Below are positions 24,239 to 34,006 of a stretch of DNA of 64,000 nt, one piece after another; the first letter of the stretch is position 1; the number at the start of each line of letters is the position of its first letter. Location: contig NZ_JRJU01000003.1 of NCBI RefSeq assembly GCF_000787375.1, positions 62,001 to 126,000 of the forward strand, in the 5' to 3' direction. The notes below the pieces were generated by a model. The model searched no databases, was not told the DNA's origin, and saw only the letters and a list, made by a program, of their open reading frames with translations. Source of the stretch: Halalkalibacter okhensis. Its GTDB lineage: Bacteria > Bacillota > Bacilli > Bacillales > Bacillaceae_D. A program made the position numbers and the translations under genes.

Positions 24239-25261
24239 TTAAATGTTCACCGTATTGACTTCTGTTAAAGAAACAGAACGTTTTTCTTCCCACGAACGTT
24301 TCGCTGCAAGCGCTAGTAGTTCTGCCTTGTAACCATCTTCACCACTGCATGTTAACGGCTTATCTTCTAAAATAGCCTCAGCAAACTCCTTAATCTCTTC
24401 CACATAAGCATCCTTATAGCGATCTAAGAAGAAATATTTTGGGTGATCTAGTTCTACTGAATCTTTTGTAGCAATCTGCACATTAGTTTGAGCTTCATTT
24501 TCAGCCGAAACCACCCCATTGCTACCAAATACTTCTACTCTTTGATCATAACCATAGACTGCTTGACGACTATTGTCGATCATTGCCATAGCACCATTTT
24601 CAAATGTTAACGTAATAAGCGCCGTGTCAACATCTCCATGAGTACCGAACATTGGATCCACTAAATTAGCTGCATTAACGGACACTTCCGTCACTTCACT
24701 CCCTGACAAATAACGAACCATATCAAAATCATGAATCGTCATATCCATAAACATGCCGCCAGAACGTTTCACATATTCTTCAGGAGGAGCTTCAGGATCT
24801 CTTGAACTAACTTTAATGATATGTGGTTCCCCAATTTTCCCAGACTTTACAACTTCATGTACGCGACGGAAGTGTTTATCAAAACGTCGGTTAAAACCCA
24901 CTTGAAATTTCACACCAGCTTCCTCAACAACTTGAAGCGCCTCTTTTGTCTCTTCGATCTCAAAGCTCACAGGTTTTTCACAAAAGATATGCTTCCCTGC
25001 TCTTGCAGCAGCTTTAATATATAGCGCGTGAGTATCTGTTGATGAACAAATGAAAATCGCATCAATTTCTGGATTATTAATTAGCTCTTCCGAATGATTT
25101 GTAATAATAGGTACTTGTTGTTCATAAATGGTTCCTTTTAAATGGTCAGTATAAACATCTGAAATGGCTATCAACTGTAACAAGCTTGAGTTTAGTATAT
25201 TACTTGCATGTAACTGCCCAATTCTACCTGCTCCAATGATACCGATGCTAACTTTTTTCAT
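24239..25261 (-). CDS. iolG: Inositol 2-dehydrogenase-like oxidoreductase (Gfo/Idh/MocA)
   Basis: 340 residues: N-terminal Rossmann domain (GIIGAGRIGQLHASN), CEKPVSFE with the conserved Lys, and the catalytic block GGMFMDMTIHDFDMVRYL with Asp-His. RDPEAPP and VNAANLVDPMFG are hallmarks of myo-inositol 2-dehydrogenases (IolG), which oxidise inositol to the inosose with NAD+. A scyllo-inositol or sugar-acid role (IolX-like) is possible because no other iol gene is in the window. ATG 25261 has AGAGGG eight bases upstream; the 23-residue extension to 25330 would run into the symporter gene and is rejected. It is probably cotranscribed with the SSS symporter 40 bp upstream. Confidence 0.85.
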   Translation of the reverse strand: MKKVSIGIIGAGRIGQLHASNILNSSLLQLIAISDVYTDHLKGTIYEQQVPIITNHSEELINNPEIDAIFICSSTDTHALYIKAAARAGKHIFCEKPVSFEIEETKEALQVVEEAGVKFQVGFNRRFDKHFRRVHEVVKSGKIGEPHIIKVSSRDPEAPPEEYVKRSGGMFMDMTIHDFDMVRYLSGSEVTEVSVNAANLVDPMFGTHGDVDTALITLTFENGAMAMIDNSRQAVYGYDQRVEVFGSNGVVSAENEAQTNVQIATKDSVELDHPKYFFLDRYKDAYVEEIKEFAEAILEDKPLTCSGEDGYKAELLALAAKRSWEEKRSVSLTEVNTVNI

Positions 25262-25301
25262 TTCTTTTCCCTCTTTTCGATATAATGTATTGATTGTATT
25301 T

Positions 25302-27035
25302 TTAGTAAGAAGACACTTTCTTCGTGTCATCTGTCTTGAAATTTGTATGTTTTTTCTCCATCTTCACCCAGTACCAAATAATAGCCCCAATTAACGCTAA
25401 GACACCAAATAAGAAAACAAATAGCCACGGTGAGTAAGGAACACTTACTTCCGCCACTCCAATTGGTGAGAAGAATGCATAGACAGCAATCATGATTACA
25501 ATCATTGCAATAGAGAACGGCTTCGCGTATTTCCAAGGTTTAAGATCCACAACATTGGCATCATGTAATTCGAATGGCGTATCCCTTGGTCTAAGTCTAC
25601 CAACAATAACCATCGTAAGAACATTAAGTGGAAATAGGACCGATAAGACATAAAGGAAGTTAATATCTGCTAAAACCACTTTTGAAGCCGCATACAAAAT
25701 AACATGAACAACAACTGCAATTTTAGGTGCAATGGCTGGAATGCGCTTACTAAAGAATCCAACTAAAACCATGGCTAATATAGGCATGCTATAAAATCCG
25801 AACATCTCTTGTAAATAAGCATATAACCCTTGAGGCGCAAAAATAATAAATGGCGCAACAACAACCGAAATCGCCGCCAAGGTAGCAGCAAAGACTCTCC
25901 CTGCTTTTACGAGTTCATTTTCTTTCGCTTGAGGTTTAAACATAGGCTTATAAATATCTAATGTAAATAAGGTAATAGAAGCATTTAATGCATTGTTAAA
26001 TGAACTCATGATCGCCCCAAATAAAATCGCTGCTAAAATCCCCGAAAGAGCAAGTGGCATTACATCAGCTACTAATGTAGGATAAGCCAAGTCTGGATTA
26101 GCAAGCGTATTGCCATACATCAAAAAGGCAATGATACCTGGCAATGCCAAGAACGTCACTCCAAACACTTTAAACATCCCTGCAAAAAGTACCCCTTTTT
26201 GACCTTCAGCTAAGTTCTTTGCCCCTAAGCTTCGTTGAATAATTGATTGATTTGTCGCCCAATAGAATAAGTTATTAAACAACATCCCTGTTAACAAAAC
26301 AGCCCAGGGAACCGATGAGTTATGGTCACCAATCGCATTTAACTTTGTTGGATTCGCTGTTAACAATTGATTGACACCTTCTTGAATATTCCCTCCACCA
26401 AGCGCGATTAGCGCCAGAAAGGGAATAAGCAAACCACCGGCAATCAGTCCAATTCCGTTAATGGTATCACTCATTGCCGTTGCTTTAAGTCCACCTAAAA
26501 TAACATACCCGCACCCGACAAGACCGATTGCAACCGATACCAACAAAACAATCATAAATGGAGACATATTTGTAATGGATGTTAATGAAAATATACTATC
26601 TAGAACAAGCGCCCCCGAATAAAGAACGGTTGGCAAATAGGCTACCGCATATCCAACAATAAAAAGGATCGAAACTATTTGTCTTGTTCGTAAGTCATAG
26701 CGTTGTTCTAAAAAATCTGGAATCGTTGTAATCCCTGTTTTTAAGTAACGAGGCAAAAAGACAAACGCCATAATAATCAGCGCGATCGGCGATGATACTT
26801 CCCATGCCATAACAACCATTGATTCACCAAAAGCTTGACCATTTAACCCAACGATCTGTTCTGTTGATAAATTAGTAAGGATAATCGAACAAGCAATAAC
26901 TAAACCAGGTAAGCTCCTTCCCCCAAGAAAATAACCATCTTGGCTGTTTAAATCCGTTCCTTTTGTTTTGTACCAGGAAAACCACATGACAAAGACGGTA
27001 TAAACCATAAACGTTGTAAATATCACCCAAAGCAT
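25302..27035 (-). CDS. Sodium:solute symporter (SSS family), probable inositol or sugar transporter
   Basis: 577 residues with about 14 transmembrane helices. The segment GYFLGGRSLPGLVIACSIILTNLSTEQIVGLNGQAF carries the conserved SSS core near residue 35-70, and PDFLEQRYDLRTRQI the following loop. It is most like the YidK/SglT branch that carries sugars and inositols with Na+. Coupling to an inositol-dehydrogenase gene 40 bp downstream suggests an inositol or a related polyol. ATG 27035 is chosen because GGAGGG lies eight bases upstream; the ATG at 27050 overlaps that site. Two cre-like sites lie upstream. Confidence 0.85.
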   Translation of the reverse strand: MLWVIFTTFMVYTVFVMWFSWYKTKGTDLNSQDGYFLGGRSLPGLVIACSIILTNLSTEQIVGLNGQAFGESMVVMAWEVSSPIALIIMAFVFLPRYLKTGITTIPDFLEQRYDLRTRQIVSILFIVGYAVAYLPTVLYSGALVLDSIFSLTSITNMSPFMIVLLVSVAIGLVGCGYVILGGLKATAMSDTINGIGLIAGGLLIPFLALIALGGGNIQEGVNQLLTANPTKLNAIGDHNSSVPWAVLLTGMLFNNLFYWATNQSIIQRSLGAKNLAEGQKGVLFAGMFKVFGVTFLALPGIIAFLMYGNTLANPDLAYPTLVADVMPLALSGILAAILFGAIMSSFNNALNASITLFTLDIYKPMFKPQAKENELVKAGRVFAATLAAISVVVAPFIIFAPQGLYAYLQEMFGFYSMPILAMVLVGFFSKRIPAIAPKIAVVVHVILYAASKVVLADINFLYVLSVLFPLNVLTMVIVGRLRPRDTPFELHDANVVDLKPWKYAKPFSIAMIVIMIAVYAFFSPIGVAEVSVPYSPWLFVFLFGVLALIGAIIWYWVKMEKKHTNFKTDDTKKVSSY

Positions 27036-27125
27036 TCTAAAACCCTCCATTTAATTAATCATTTAAATTAGGAAAATAGTTAATAGTACTAGTTTTAAAC
27101 GATATAGCTACAATGTATTTTCTTG

Positions 27126-27142
27126 AGGGAAAGCGCTTAATC
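27126..27142. promoter_or_regulatory. cre-like site, symporter upstream region (proximal)
   Basis: AGGGAAAGCGCTTAATC with an AAGCGCTT palindromic core, about 95 bp before the symporter start. CcpA or another LacI-family repressor could bind. Confidence 0.6.
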
Positions 27143-27300
27143 AAACAACAAAAAGAAATCGATTACATAATGATTACTATGTACACCTAATAAAAGATAA
27201 TAATTAAGGTTTCTCATGGCCTTTTATTTAATCCACTTATTAAAAGCGTTTTTAAATATTAACAAACGATAATGTTCCTCCAATCTATCCTAGAATAACA

Positions 27301-27315
27301 GGAAAGCGCTTAACT
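27301..27315. promoter_or_regulatory. cre-like site, symporter upstream region (distal)
   Basis: GGAAAGCGCTTAACT repeats the same 13-bp core GGAAAGCGCTTAA, about 172 bp from the proximal copy. The pair could support DNA looping. Confidence 0.55.
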
Positions 27316-27387
27316 AATCATAGTTTAAATGGTTTTCTCCATTAAATCAAGAACTTACTGAAAATTTATAGTAAATTGTTAATTTAA

Positions 27388-27428
27388 AAGAGTGTTCTAA
27401 AAAGCTTTTACCCTTTTAGAACACTCTT
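27388..27428 (-). terminator. yfmR terminator
   Basis: AAGAGTGTTCTAAAA / TTTTAGAACACTCTT stem about 60 bp beyond the yfmR stop. Confidence 0.75.
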
Positions 27429-27488
27429 CCTACTAAGTAAATCTTGACGAGACCTGCTATGCACTGTGGGTAGGTTTCTATATAGAAT

Positions 27489-29387
27489 TTACTTGCTTTC
27501 TATTTCCTCCACTAACAAAGAAAGCTCCGTCCACCGCTCTATCGTTTCTTCTAGTTCTTTTTCAACCAATTCTTTTTCCTTCATTTTATCCGAGATGACC
27601 CCATAATCACTACCTGCTTCAGTAATGGCTAGTTCGATCTTTTCAATCTTCTCTTCAATTGCTGCAATTTTGTCTTCTATTTGATTCCATTCTTGCTGGT
27701 CTTTGTAAGAGAGTTTTTTACGGGGTTCTTTCCTCGGCATCGCTTGTTTACTATTCTCTTCTTTTTCACTTGCCTTCGCTTGCTCTAACTTCCTTTGCTT
27801 ATCGGCTAAATAATCCGTGTAATGCCCCTGAAACCTTGAAACAAAACCATTTCCTTCAAACACAAGCAAGTGATCGACTACACGATCAAGAAAATAACGA
27901 TCATGCGACACCGTGATTACAACGCCTGGAAACTGCTCTAAATAATCTTCAAGCACCGACAACGTTTCTGTATCTAAATCATTTGTAGGCTCATCTAAAA
28001 ACAACACATTCGGTTCCGTCATAAGAACCCTCAATAAATAAAGACGTCTTCGTTCCCCACCCGACAAACGACGAATATACGTGTATTGCATCGATCTTGG
28101 GAATAAGAATCGTTCTAGCATTTGTTCAGCTGTAATCGTGGTTCCGTCTATCGTATAGACAACCTCTGCTATTTCTTTAATATAATCAATCACACGTAAG
28201 GCTCCATCAATTTCTTCATCCTCTTGCGTGTAATAACCTATTTTTACCGTTTCCCCAGTTGTAATGGTTCCTGAATCCGGAGCAATGCGACCAGCTAACA
28301 TATTCAACAAGGTGGTTTTCCCACTTCCATTTGGCCCTACTATCCCTAATCGTTCTCCTTTAACGAGTAAATAATCGAGTGAGTCGATCAAGATACGTTC
28401 ATCGTAAGTTTTAGAAACCCCTTCTAGTTCTATGACTTGATTTCCCAATCTCTTTGACCCAATAGCAAAATCAAACTCCCCACGTCCAGAAAATCCTTCC
28501 TCCTCCTGCAGTGCTTCAACTCGTTGAATTCGGGCCTTTTGCTTCGTTGTTCGAGCCTTTGCTCCTCGCTTTAGCCATGCTAGCTCACGTCTTAAAATAT
28601 TTGCTCGTTTCTGGTCTCTTTGCGCTTCCTGTTGTTCTCTTTCTGCCTTTTTCTCTAAAAACGTTTGATAATTTCCAACATATTTAAATAACCGCCCTTG
28701 GTCGAGTTCATACATATGATTGGTTACGCGGTTTAAAAAATAGCGGTCATGCGTAATGAGGATAATTGACCCCTTGTATGTCGAAAGGAACGTTTCTAGC
28801 CATTCAATGGTTTCATGATCAAGATGGTTTGTTGGCTCATCTAACAGCAACAAATCAGCCGGTTGAATAAGAGCCTTCGCTATCGCGACACGCTTCTTTT
28901 GCCCGCCTGAAAGCTGATGAACCTTTGCTTCATAGTCACTAATCCCAAGCTTCGAGAGAACCGTCTTAGCAATGGTATTGGCCTCCCATGCATCAAGCTC
29001 ATCCATTTTTTGCTGCCACTTCATAAACTGCTGCTGATATTCTGGGCTTTCTGGAGCTTTTTCAAACAGCAACAAACTTCGCTCATACGCACGCATCGTT
29101 GACATGACCTTAGAGTCACCATAATAAATTTGTTCCATCACCGTAAGATCATCTTGTAGTGCAGGCTGTTGCGGCAAATATTCTATTTGAAAGTCATTCG
29201 CATGAATTTGCTCGCCTTTATCTGCTGACTCCACTCCAGCAATAATCTTTAAAAGCGTAGACTTCCCTGTGCCGTTCACACCAATTAATCCTATCCGCTC
29301 TTTTTCTCCAATCGTAAATGACAAGTGATCAAATAACGTCTTATCACCGTATGTTTTAGTTAACTCCTCAATTTGTAAAATGCTCAT
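27489..29387 (-). CDS. yfmR: ABC-F translation factor YfmR (Uup-type)
   Basis: 632 residues, two ABC ATPase domains and no membrane segment: Walker A GVNGTGKST and LSGGQKKRVAIAKAL/LLLDEPTNHLD in the first half, GPNGSGKTT and LSGGERRRLYLLRVL/LFLDEPTNDLD in the second. An arginine-rich P-site linker lies between (~240-300) and a coiled-coil C-terminal extension (~540-632) marks the Uup/YfmR group. ABC-F proteins enter the ribosomal E site; YfmR is reported to help ribosomes stalled at proline-rich stretches alongside EF-P. It is single, with its own terminator. Confidence 0.9.
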   Translation of the reverse strand: MSILQIEELTKTYGDKTLFDHLSFTIGEKERIGLIGVNGTGKSTLLKIIAGVESADKGEQIHANDFQIEYLPQQPALQDDLTVMEQIYYGDSKVMSTMRAYERSLLLFEKAPESPEYQQQFMKWQQKMDELDAWEANTIAKTVLSKLGISDYEAKVHQLSGGQKKRVAIAKALIQPADLLLLDEPTNHLDHETIEWLETFLSTYKGSIILITHDRYFLNRVTNHMYELDQGRLFKYVGNYQTFLEKKAEREQQEAQRDQKRANILRRELAWLKRGAKARTTKQKARIQRVEALQEEEGFSGRGEFDFAIGSKRLGNQVIELEGVSKTYDERILIDSLDYLLVKGERLGIVGPNGSGKTTLLNMLAGRIAPDSGTITTGETVKIGYYTQEDEEIDGALRVIDYIKEIAEVVYTIDGTTITAEQMLERFLFPRSMQYTYIRRLSGGERRRLYLLRVLMTEPNVLFLDEPTNDLDTETLSVLEDYLEQFPGVVITVSHDRYFLDRVVDHLLVFEGNGFVSRFQGHYTDYLADKQRKLEQAKASEKEENSKQAMPRKEPRKKLSYKDQQEWNQIEDKIAAIEEKIEKIELAITEAGSDYGVISDKMKEKELVEKELEETIERWTELSLLVEEIESK

Positions 29388-29479
29388 TATTTTCCGTCCT
29401 TTACCCCTAGACTTATGTACTCTATTTTAGCGCAACTTACCATTGCTTGCATCTTCTAATAACACCCAGCAAAAAAAGA

Positions 29480-29524
29480 AAGCCACTGAAAAAGGTACGA
29501 TTTTCACCTTTTTCAGTGGCCTTT
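29480..29524. terminator. NO synthase terminator, copy 2 of the dispersed hairpin
   Basis: AAAGCCACTGAAAAAGGT / ACCTTTTTCAGTGGCCTTT with poly-T on the minus strand beyond it. Nearly identical to 2661-2705. Confidence 0.85.
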
Positions 29525-29569
29525 AAGCAATCTCGCCCAAAGGTCTTCCCTTTAGACACCCAAACAATC

Positions 29570-30619
29570 CTAATACATTCTGTCTTGATAAAAATAATTT
29601 GGCTTAACGACGCTATCATCGTAGTCCTTATGAAAAATATGCGTAGCAGCTGGAGAGACGGGAGGGATCAACCACGACCATGTCCCTGTTACAGACCTTC
29701 CTTTTCCTGCTTCTCTTTCTTCAAATTGTTTAAACTGTTTGGCCGCTGTGTGATGATCGACTATGCTGACTCCTGCTTGCTTAAATGAGTATAATACAGC
29801 TTCATTCAGTTCAATAAGAGCACGATCTTTCCACAACGTTGAGTCTCTGGTCGTCTCAAGGCCCAGCAAATTTGCCACTTTTGGCAACACATTATAACGT
29901 TGCTCGTCTGCTAAATCTCTTGCTCCTATCTCCGTCCCCATATACCAGCCATTAAATGGGGCAGCTTCATATGTAATTCCCCCGATTTCAAGCTTCATAT
30001 CAGATATAAATGGAACAGCATACCACTGTAACTCAAGTTCTTGAAAGTTCTCTATCGTCGGATGTTTAATCATAACATTTAAAAGGCATTCCTCTGGAAT
30101 CGAATATACTTTCGGCTCCCGATTTTCCACTTGAATCACTAATGGCAAGATATCATATGGAGTTTGCTCCCCTCTCCACCCAAGTGACTCACAAAAAGTT
30201 GTGAATGCAACTGAGTCTGGATCTCCAATGATTCCATCCTTAGTTTCGTACCCTGCGTAACGAATTAATTGATGATTAAATATACGAACATAACCAGGCT
30301 TGAAAATGGTAATCGTTGGAATCACTTTGCCTTGATTGCTTCCATATTGAAGATGAAAGAACAACGCATTCGCGATTTCATCTTCGGTTTCAAGCTCCCT
30401 CTCATCTAGGACATGCATGGATTCCCAAAACAAACGGCCAATACAACGATTGCTGTTTCTCCAAGCCATCCTCGCCCCATGAGCAAGCTCTTCATATGTA
30501 TGAGTATAGGTTCCTGTATCAGAAATTTCCTGAAGAATTTTTGTCATTCGGTCATTATAATCTTTTCCTAATTCTTGATAACACAACTTCAAAAACTGCT
30601 TTGCTTCTTCTTGTAACAC
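29570..30619 (-). CDS. nos: Bacterial nitric oxide synthase oxygenase
   Basis: About 349 residues. It is the oxygenase domain only, as in other Bacillus NOS proteins, without the reductase half of animal enzymes. [10 protein letters not shown] carries the haem-ligand Cys59 and [13 protein letters not shown] the arginine-binding Glu230 (GTG 30619 numbering). It makes NO and citrulline from arginine using tetrahydrofolate/biopterin-type cofactor and general flavodoxin reductases. Two GTG starts are possible: 30619 has AGGTG six bases upstream; 30628 overlaps that site. Bacillus NOS protects against oxidative stress, and a glutathione-peroxidase gene lies upstream, though with its own terminator between. 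Confidence 0.95.
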   Translation of the reverse strand: MLQEEAKQFLKLCYQELGKDYNDRMTKILQEISDTGTYTHTYEELAHGARMAWRNSNRCIGRLFWESMHVLDERELETEDEIANALFFHLQYGSNQGKVIPTITIFKPGYVRIFNHQLIRYAGYETKDGIIGDPDSVAFTTFCESLGWRGEQTPYDILPLVIQVENREPKVYSIPEECLLNVMIKHPTIENFQELELQWYAVPFISDMKLEIGGITYEAAPFNGWYMGTEIGARDLADEQRYNVLPKVANLLGLETTRDSTLWKDRALIELNEAVLYSFKQAGVSIVDHHTAAKQFKQFEEREAGKGRSVTGTWSWLIPPVSPAATHIFHKDYDDSVVKPNYFYQDRMY

Positions 30620-30705
30620 TTCGTCCACCTCATTTTACCAAATACACTTCTTATTGTAGGCGAGATTTTCAATTTTACACTATTAAGGAGTGAGCATGTT
30701 TTCCC

Positions 30706-30882
30706 GGATCCTTTTTCCGCTATTCTATTTAAATGCCCAGTTTTGAGAGCGGTTTAGGATCCCTATTCCGTTAATTTCCTATTTTGACCTTAATGCTTAT
30801 TGGTTTTGTTACTTTAGCGGAACCAGGATCCTATGCACTCCTATTTGCACGGTTTTTCTACCTATTAACGGAATGAGAATCC
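30706..30882. repeat. Four degenerate GGATCC/CGGAA repeats in two orientations
   Basis: GGATCCTTTTTCCGCTAT (30706) and GGATCCCTATTCCGTTAA (30758) are followed by reverse-orientation TTAGCGGAACCAGGATCC (about 30814) and TTAACGGAATGAGAATCC (about 30865). Neighbouring copies lie about 50-56 bp apart, so the whole forms a large imperfect inverted repeat in the gap between nos and bsaA. No ORF. Confidence 0.7.
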
Positions 30883-30946
30883 AGCATGTCTTAAAAAAGA
30901 AAAGAGGAGGAGCTGTTTCCTGTTAAGTAGGGCATTACCCATAAAA

Positions 30947-30984
30947 ATAAGCAGCCCAATTGGCAAATTGGACTACTTTTGCTG
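30947..30984 (-). terminator. bsaA terminator
   Basis: AGCAGCCCAATTGGCAAATTGGACTAC... pairs on the minus strand as AGTCCAATT/AATTGGGCT within an outer AGCA...TGCT, about 50 bp after the stop at 31033. Confidence 0.65.
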
Positions 30985-31032
30985 TGTTATTTGAACCGTC
31001 AACAACATTACATCGAAACGTCTTTTTAATCA

Positions 31033-31512
31033 TTAGTCTACTAATAACTTCCGTATATCTTCTTCCATCTTTTCAGGTATCACCGTTGGGCCGTATCTTT
31101 TCACAACCTTACCATGCTTATCAATGAGGAATTTCGTGAAATTCCACTTAATCTCCGAGCTTAATACTCCCTTTTTTTCACTTTTTAAAAACTGATAAAG
31201 AGGGTGTGCACCTTTCCCATTGACATTAATCTTTTGAAACAAGGGGAACGTAACTCCAAAATTGATCTGACAAGCATCCTCCATTTCTTCGTCAGGAACA
31301 GGTTCTTGTTGAAGAAATTGATTTGTTGGAAAACCAAGCACGGCTAAATCTTGATCTTTATACTTTTGATAGAGCCCTTCTAACCCTTTAAATTGAGGAG
31401 CAAGTCCACACTTGGTAGCCGTATTAACAATTAACAAGACATTTCCTTGATACGATTTGAGACTTACTTCTTCTCCATTAGGCTTCATTACCGAAAAGTC
31501 ATGAACACTCAT
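31033..31512 (-). CDS. bsaA: Glutathione peroxidase-like thiol peroxidase BsaA
   Basis: 159 residues with the GPx motifs LLIVNTATKCGLAPQF (peroxidatic Cys35 in place of selenocysteine), LGFPTNQF and WNFTKFLID. Bacillus members use thioredoxin-type donors rather than glutathione. ATG 31512 has GGAGGAGGAA upstream; the longer frame to 31563 adds a basic 17-residue stretch without support and is rejected. It lies 71 bp downstream of treR in the same direction but has no obvious link to trehalose. Confidence 0.92.
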   Translation of the reverse strand: MSVHDFSVMKPNGEEVSLKSYQGNVLLIVNTATKCGLAPQFKGLEGLYQKYKDQDLAVLGFPTNQFLQQEPVPDEEMEDACQINFGVTFPLFQKINVNGKGAHPLYQFLKSEKKGVLSSEIKWNFTKFLIDKHGKVVKRYGPTVIPEKMEEDIRKLLVD

Positions 31513-31583
31513 CAAATTCCTCCTCCGTTTACACTCATTATACTGTAAATGAGGGTTTGGCACGAAGATTATGCTTTGATCAG

Positions 31584-32300
31584 TTAGCGTGTTCTTCTCG
31601 CAAAATCAACAAATCGAAATTTATCAGGACGATGCCGCGATTCTGTGTATTGAAACATGGTAGCATCATCAAGATACACATGGCTCTTTACAACAACAAT
31701 CGTGTCATACCCTTGCAAATCAAGCAATTCTTTGTCTTCCTCTGTTGGCGTTTCAACGGTTATTTCTTTTTTTGCGAAACTAATCGTTAGTCCAAGAACT
31801 TCTTCAACATACGCGTAAAGCGATCGCTCGCATACCTCATAAGTCAGTCCAGGAACAAGGGAAGAAAGTAAATAATCTTTGTCTAAAATAATTCGTTCTC
31901 GATCAATTTCTCGGACTCGTGTAACATTCCAAATAGGTGCTACTTCCTTCACCTGAAATTCCTCTTGCATATAAAGAGACATCATTTGTTCTTCTAGACG
32001 AATGACATCTGTTTTCGCCCGTTTCCCCATTTTATCAGCTAGTTCACGAAAACTAACCAAGCCTGAGATTGGGAAGTTAATTTTTGTCACGTCTAAAACA
32101 ACCGACCCTTTTCCTTGCATCTTCTGAATATATCCATGCTCAGATAGTAATTTTAATGCCTTACGAATCGTTTCACGTGAGGCTTTGTAGCTATCAGCTA
32201 ATTCATTTTCGGATGGTAGGAGTTCGTTAGCCTTTAATCCTCCGTTTTGAATTCGCTCAGCTAAATCATCATAAATCTTTTGAAATTTACTTTTCATCAT
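31584..32300 (-). CDS. treR: Trehalose operon repressor TreR (GntR/HutC family)
   Basis: 238 residues: GntR winged HTH at ~6-72 (KIYDDLAERIQNGGLK... ELADSYKASRETIRKALKLL) and a UTRA ligand-binding domain (~90-235). It binds trehalose-6-phosphate as inducer. It sits 29 bp downstream of treA, the order also seen in Bacillus tre operons. Three CTTGTATATACAAG-like palindromes in this locus are its likely operators. Confidence 0.94.
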   Translation of the reverse strand: MMKSKFQKIYDDLAERIQNGGLKANELLPSENELADSYKASRETIRKALKLLSEHGYIQKMQGKGSVVLDVTKINFPISGLVSFRELADKMGKRAKTDVIRLEEQMMSLYMQEEFQVKEVAPIWNVTRVREIDRERIILDKDYLLSSLVPGLTYEVCERSLYAYVEEVLGLTISFAKKEITVETPTEEDKELLDLQGYDTIVVVKSHVYLDDATMFQYTESRHRPDKFRFVDFARRTR

Positions 32301-32329
32301 CTATACCACCTGCGTATAGTGTATCATGT

Positions 32330-34006
32330 TTACTTCGTGTAATAAACGAGTGACTCATACGGTCTAAGTTTGATACTGCGCGAAAGTGGTTGCTTCTCTT
32401 CATAATTTGAAAGAAGACACTCACTGCTTGAAATCGAATCAATCCACACTTCAGGTAGGTCAAATGTACCTTCCACACCGTAGAAATTATTAATAACTAA
32501 AACTTTTTCATTTCCTTGTACACGCTCATATACAAACAATTGTGGATCGTTCTCTAACAATAAACGGTAGTCACCAACTGTTAAGATATCATAGTCTTTG
32601 CGTAATTGAATCAGTTTTTTGTAATGATAGAAGATCGATGATTCATCCGCTACAGCACGCTCAGCGTTAATGTCTTTGTAATTTGCAGCTACTGGAATCC
32701 AAGGTGTTCCTGTAGTGAAGCCCGCATTTTCTTCATCATTCCATTGTACCGGAGTTCTAGAATTGTCACGAGATTTGCGTTTTATAATCTCCATGATTTC
32801 TTCTTCGCTTAACCCTTTTTCTTTCATAATGCGGTAATAATTCAATGTCTCAACATCACGGTAATCCGCTATAGACTCAAAACCAGGATCCGTCATACCA
32901 AACTCTTCACCTTGGTAAATATATGGAGTTCCTTGCATAAGGTGGATCGTCGTTGCTAGCATTTTTGCTGATTCATTATGATAGGTTGTATCATTTCCAT
33001 AACGTGTAACAATTCTTGGCTGATCGTGGTTGCACCAAAATAGTGCATTCCAACCCCCACCTTTGTTCATTTCAACTTGCCATTTCGTTAAAATTTGCTT
33101 CAAGGCAAGGAAATCAAAATCTGCAATCGCCCACTTTTCACCATTTGGATAGTCTACTTTTAGATGGTGGAAATTAAAGGTCATACTTAATTCATTGCTT
33201 GCAGGATTTGAATACTTGATACAATGTTCAATCGAGGTCGACGACATTTCACCAACTGTCATACTGTCATACTTTGATAGCACTTCTTTATTCATTTCAT
33301 TTAGAAACTCATGAACTCTTGGACCATCTGTATAAAATTTGCGACCATCCCCTGGTGCTACACTTCCATCATCATTTGGAAATGTTTGATCTTTAGAGAT
33401 CAAATTGATCACATCGAGACGGAAACCATCAATCCCTTTTTCAAACCAGAAATGCATCATGTCGTACACATGCTTACGCAATGTTTCATTTTCCCAATTC
33501 AGGTCTGCTTGCGTCACGTCAAAAAGATGCAAGTAATATTGACCTGTTTTCTCATCGTACTTCCATGCATTCCCACCAAATTTAGATTGCCAATTGGACG
33601 GCTCCGCACCTTCTACAGGATCCTTCCAAATGTAAAAGTCTCGATAGGGATTGTCTTTTGATTCACGCGATTGTTTAAACCAATTATGTTCCGTTGACGT
33701 ATGATTGACGACTAGATCCATAATTAACTTCATTCCACGCTGATGTGTTTCTGCAAGAAGTTGATCAAAATCCTCCATCGTCCCATATTCTTCATGAATT
33801 GAATAATAGTCCGATATGTCATAGCCATTATCCTTTTGAGGAGAAGCATATACTGGTGTGAGCCAAAGCACATCCACTCCTAGTTCCTTTAGATAATCTA
33901 ATTTCTCAATAATTCCTTGTAAATCTCCAACACCATTGCCAGTCGTATCGTTGAAGCTTTTCGGGTAAATTTGATAAACTGTAGACTTTCTCCACCATTC
34001 AGTCAT
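32330..34006 (-). CDS. treA: Phospho-alpha-(1,1)-glucosidase (trehalose-6-phosphate hydrolase)
   Basis: 558 residues of GH13. Barrel signatures include DLVVNHTS (~98-105), GFRLDVINL with nucleophile Asp198, VGEMSS with acid/base Glu253, and CNHDQPR with Asp328. It splits trehalose-6-phosphate into glucose and glucose-6-phosphate in the cytoplasm. ATG 34006 has AAGGTG seven bases upstream; an upstream ATG at 34033 has none. Unlike the classical treP-treA-treR operon, treA has its own upstream region with a TreR-type operator, separated from treP by an EIIA gene and two terminators. Confidence 0.95.
   Translation of the reverse strand: MTEWWRKSTVYQIYPKSFNDTTGNGVGDLQGIIEKLDYLKELGVDVLWLTPVYASPQKDNGYDISDYYSIHEEYGTMEDFDQLLAETHQRGMKLIMDLVVNHTSTEHNWFKQSRESKDNPYRDFYIWKDPVEGAEPSNWQSKFGGNAWKYDEKTGQYYLHLFDVTQADLNWENETLRKHVYDMMHFWFEKGIDGFRLDVINLISKDQTFPNDDGSVAPGDGRKFYTDGPRVHEFLNEMNKEVLSKYDSMTVGEMSSTSIEHCIKYSNPASNELSMTFNFHHLKVDYPNGEKWAIADFDFLALKQILTKWQVEMNKGGGWNALFWCNHDQPRIVTRYGNDTTYHNESAKMLATTIHLMQGTPYIYQGEEFGMTDPGFESIADYRDVETLNYYRIMKEKGLSEEEIMEIIKRKSRDNSRTPVQWNDEENAGFTTGTPWIPVAANYKDINAERAVADESSIFYHYKKLIQLRKDYDILTVGDYRLLLENDPQLFVYERVQGNEKVLVINNFYGVEGTFDLPEVWIDSISSSECLLSNYEEKQPLSRSIKLRPYESLVYYTK

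Noticed and set aside
30706-30882. Possible CRISPR array
   Set aside because: Repeats are degenerate, alternate in orientation and number only four; no cas genes in the window.
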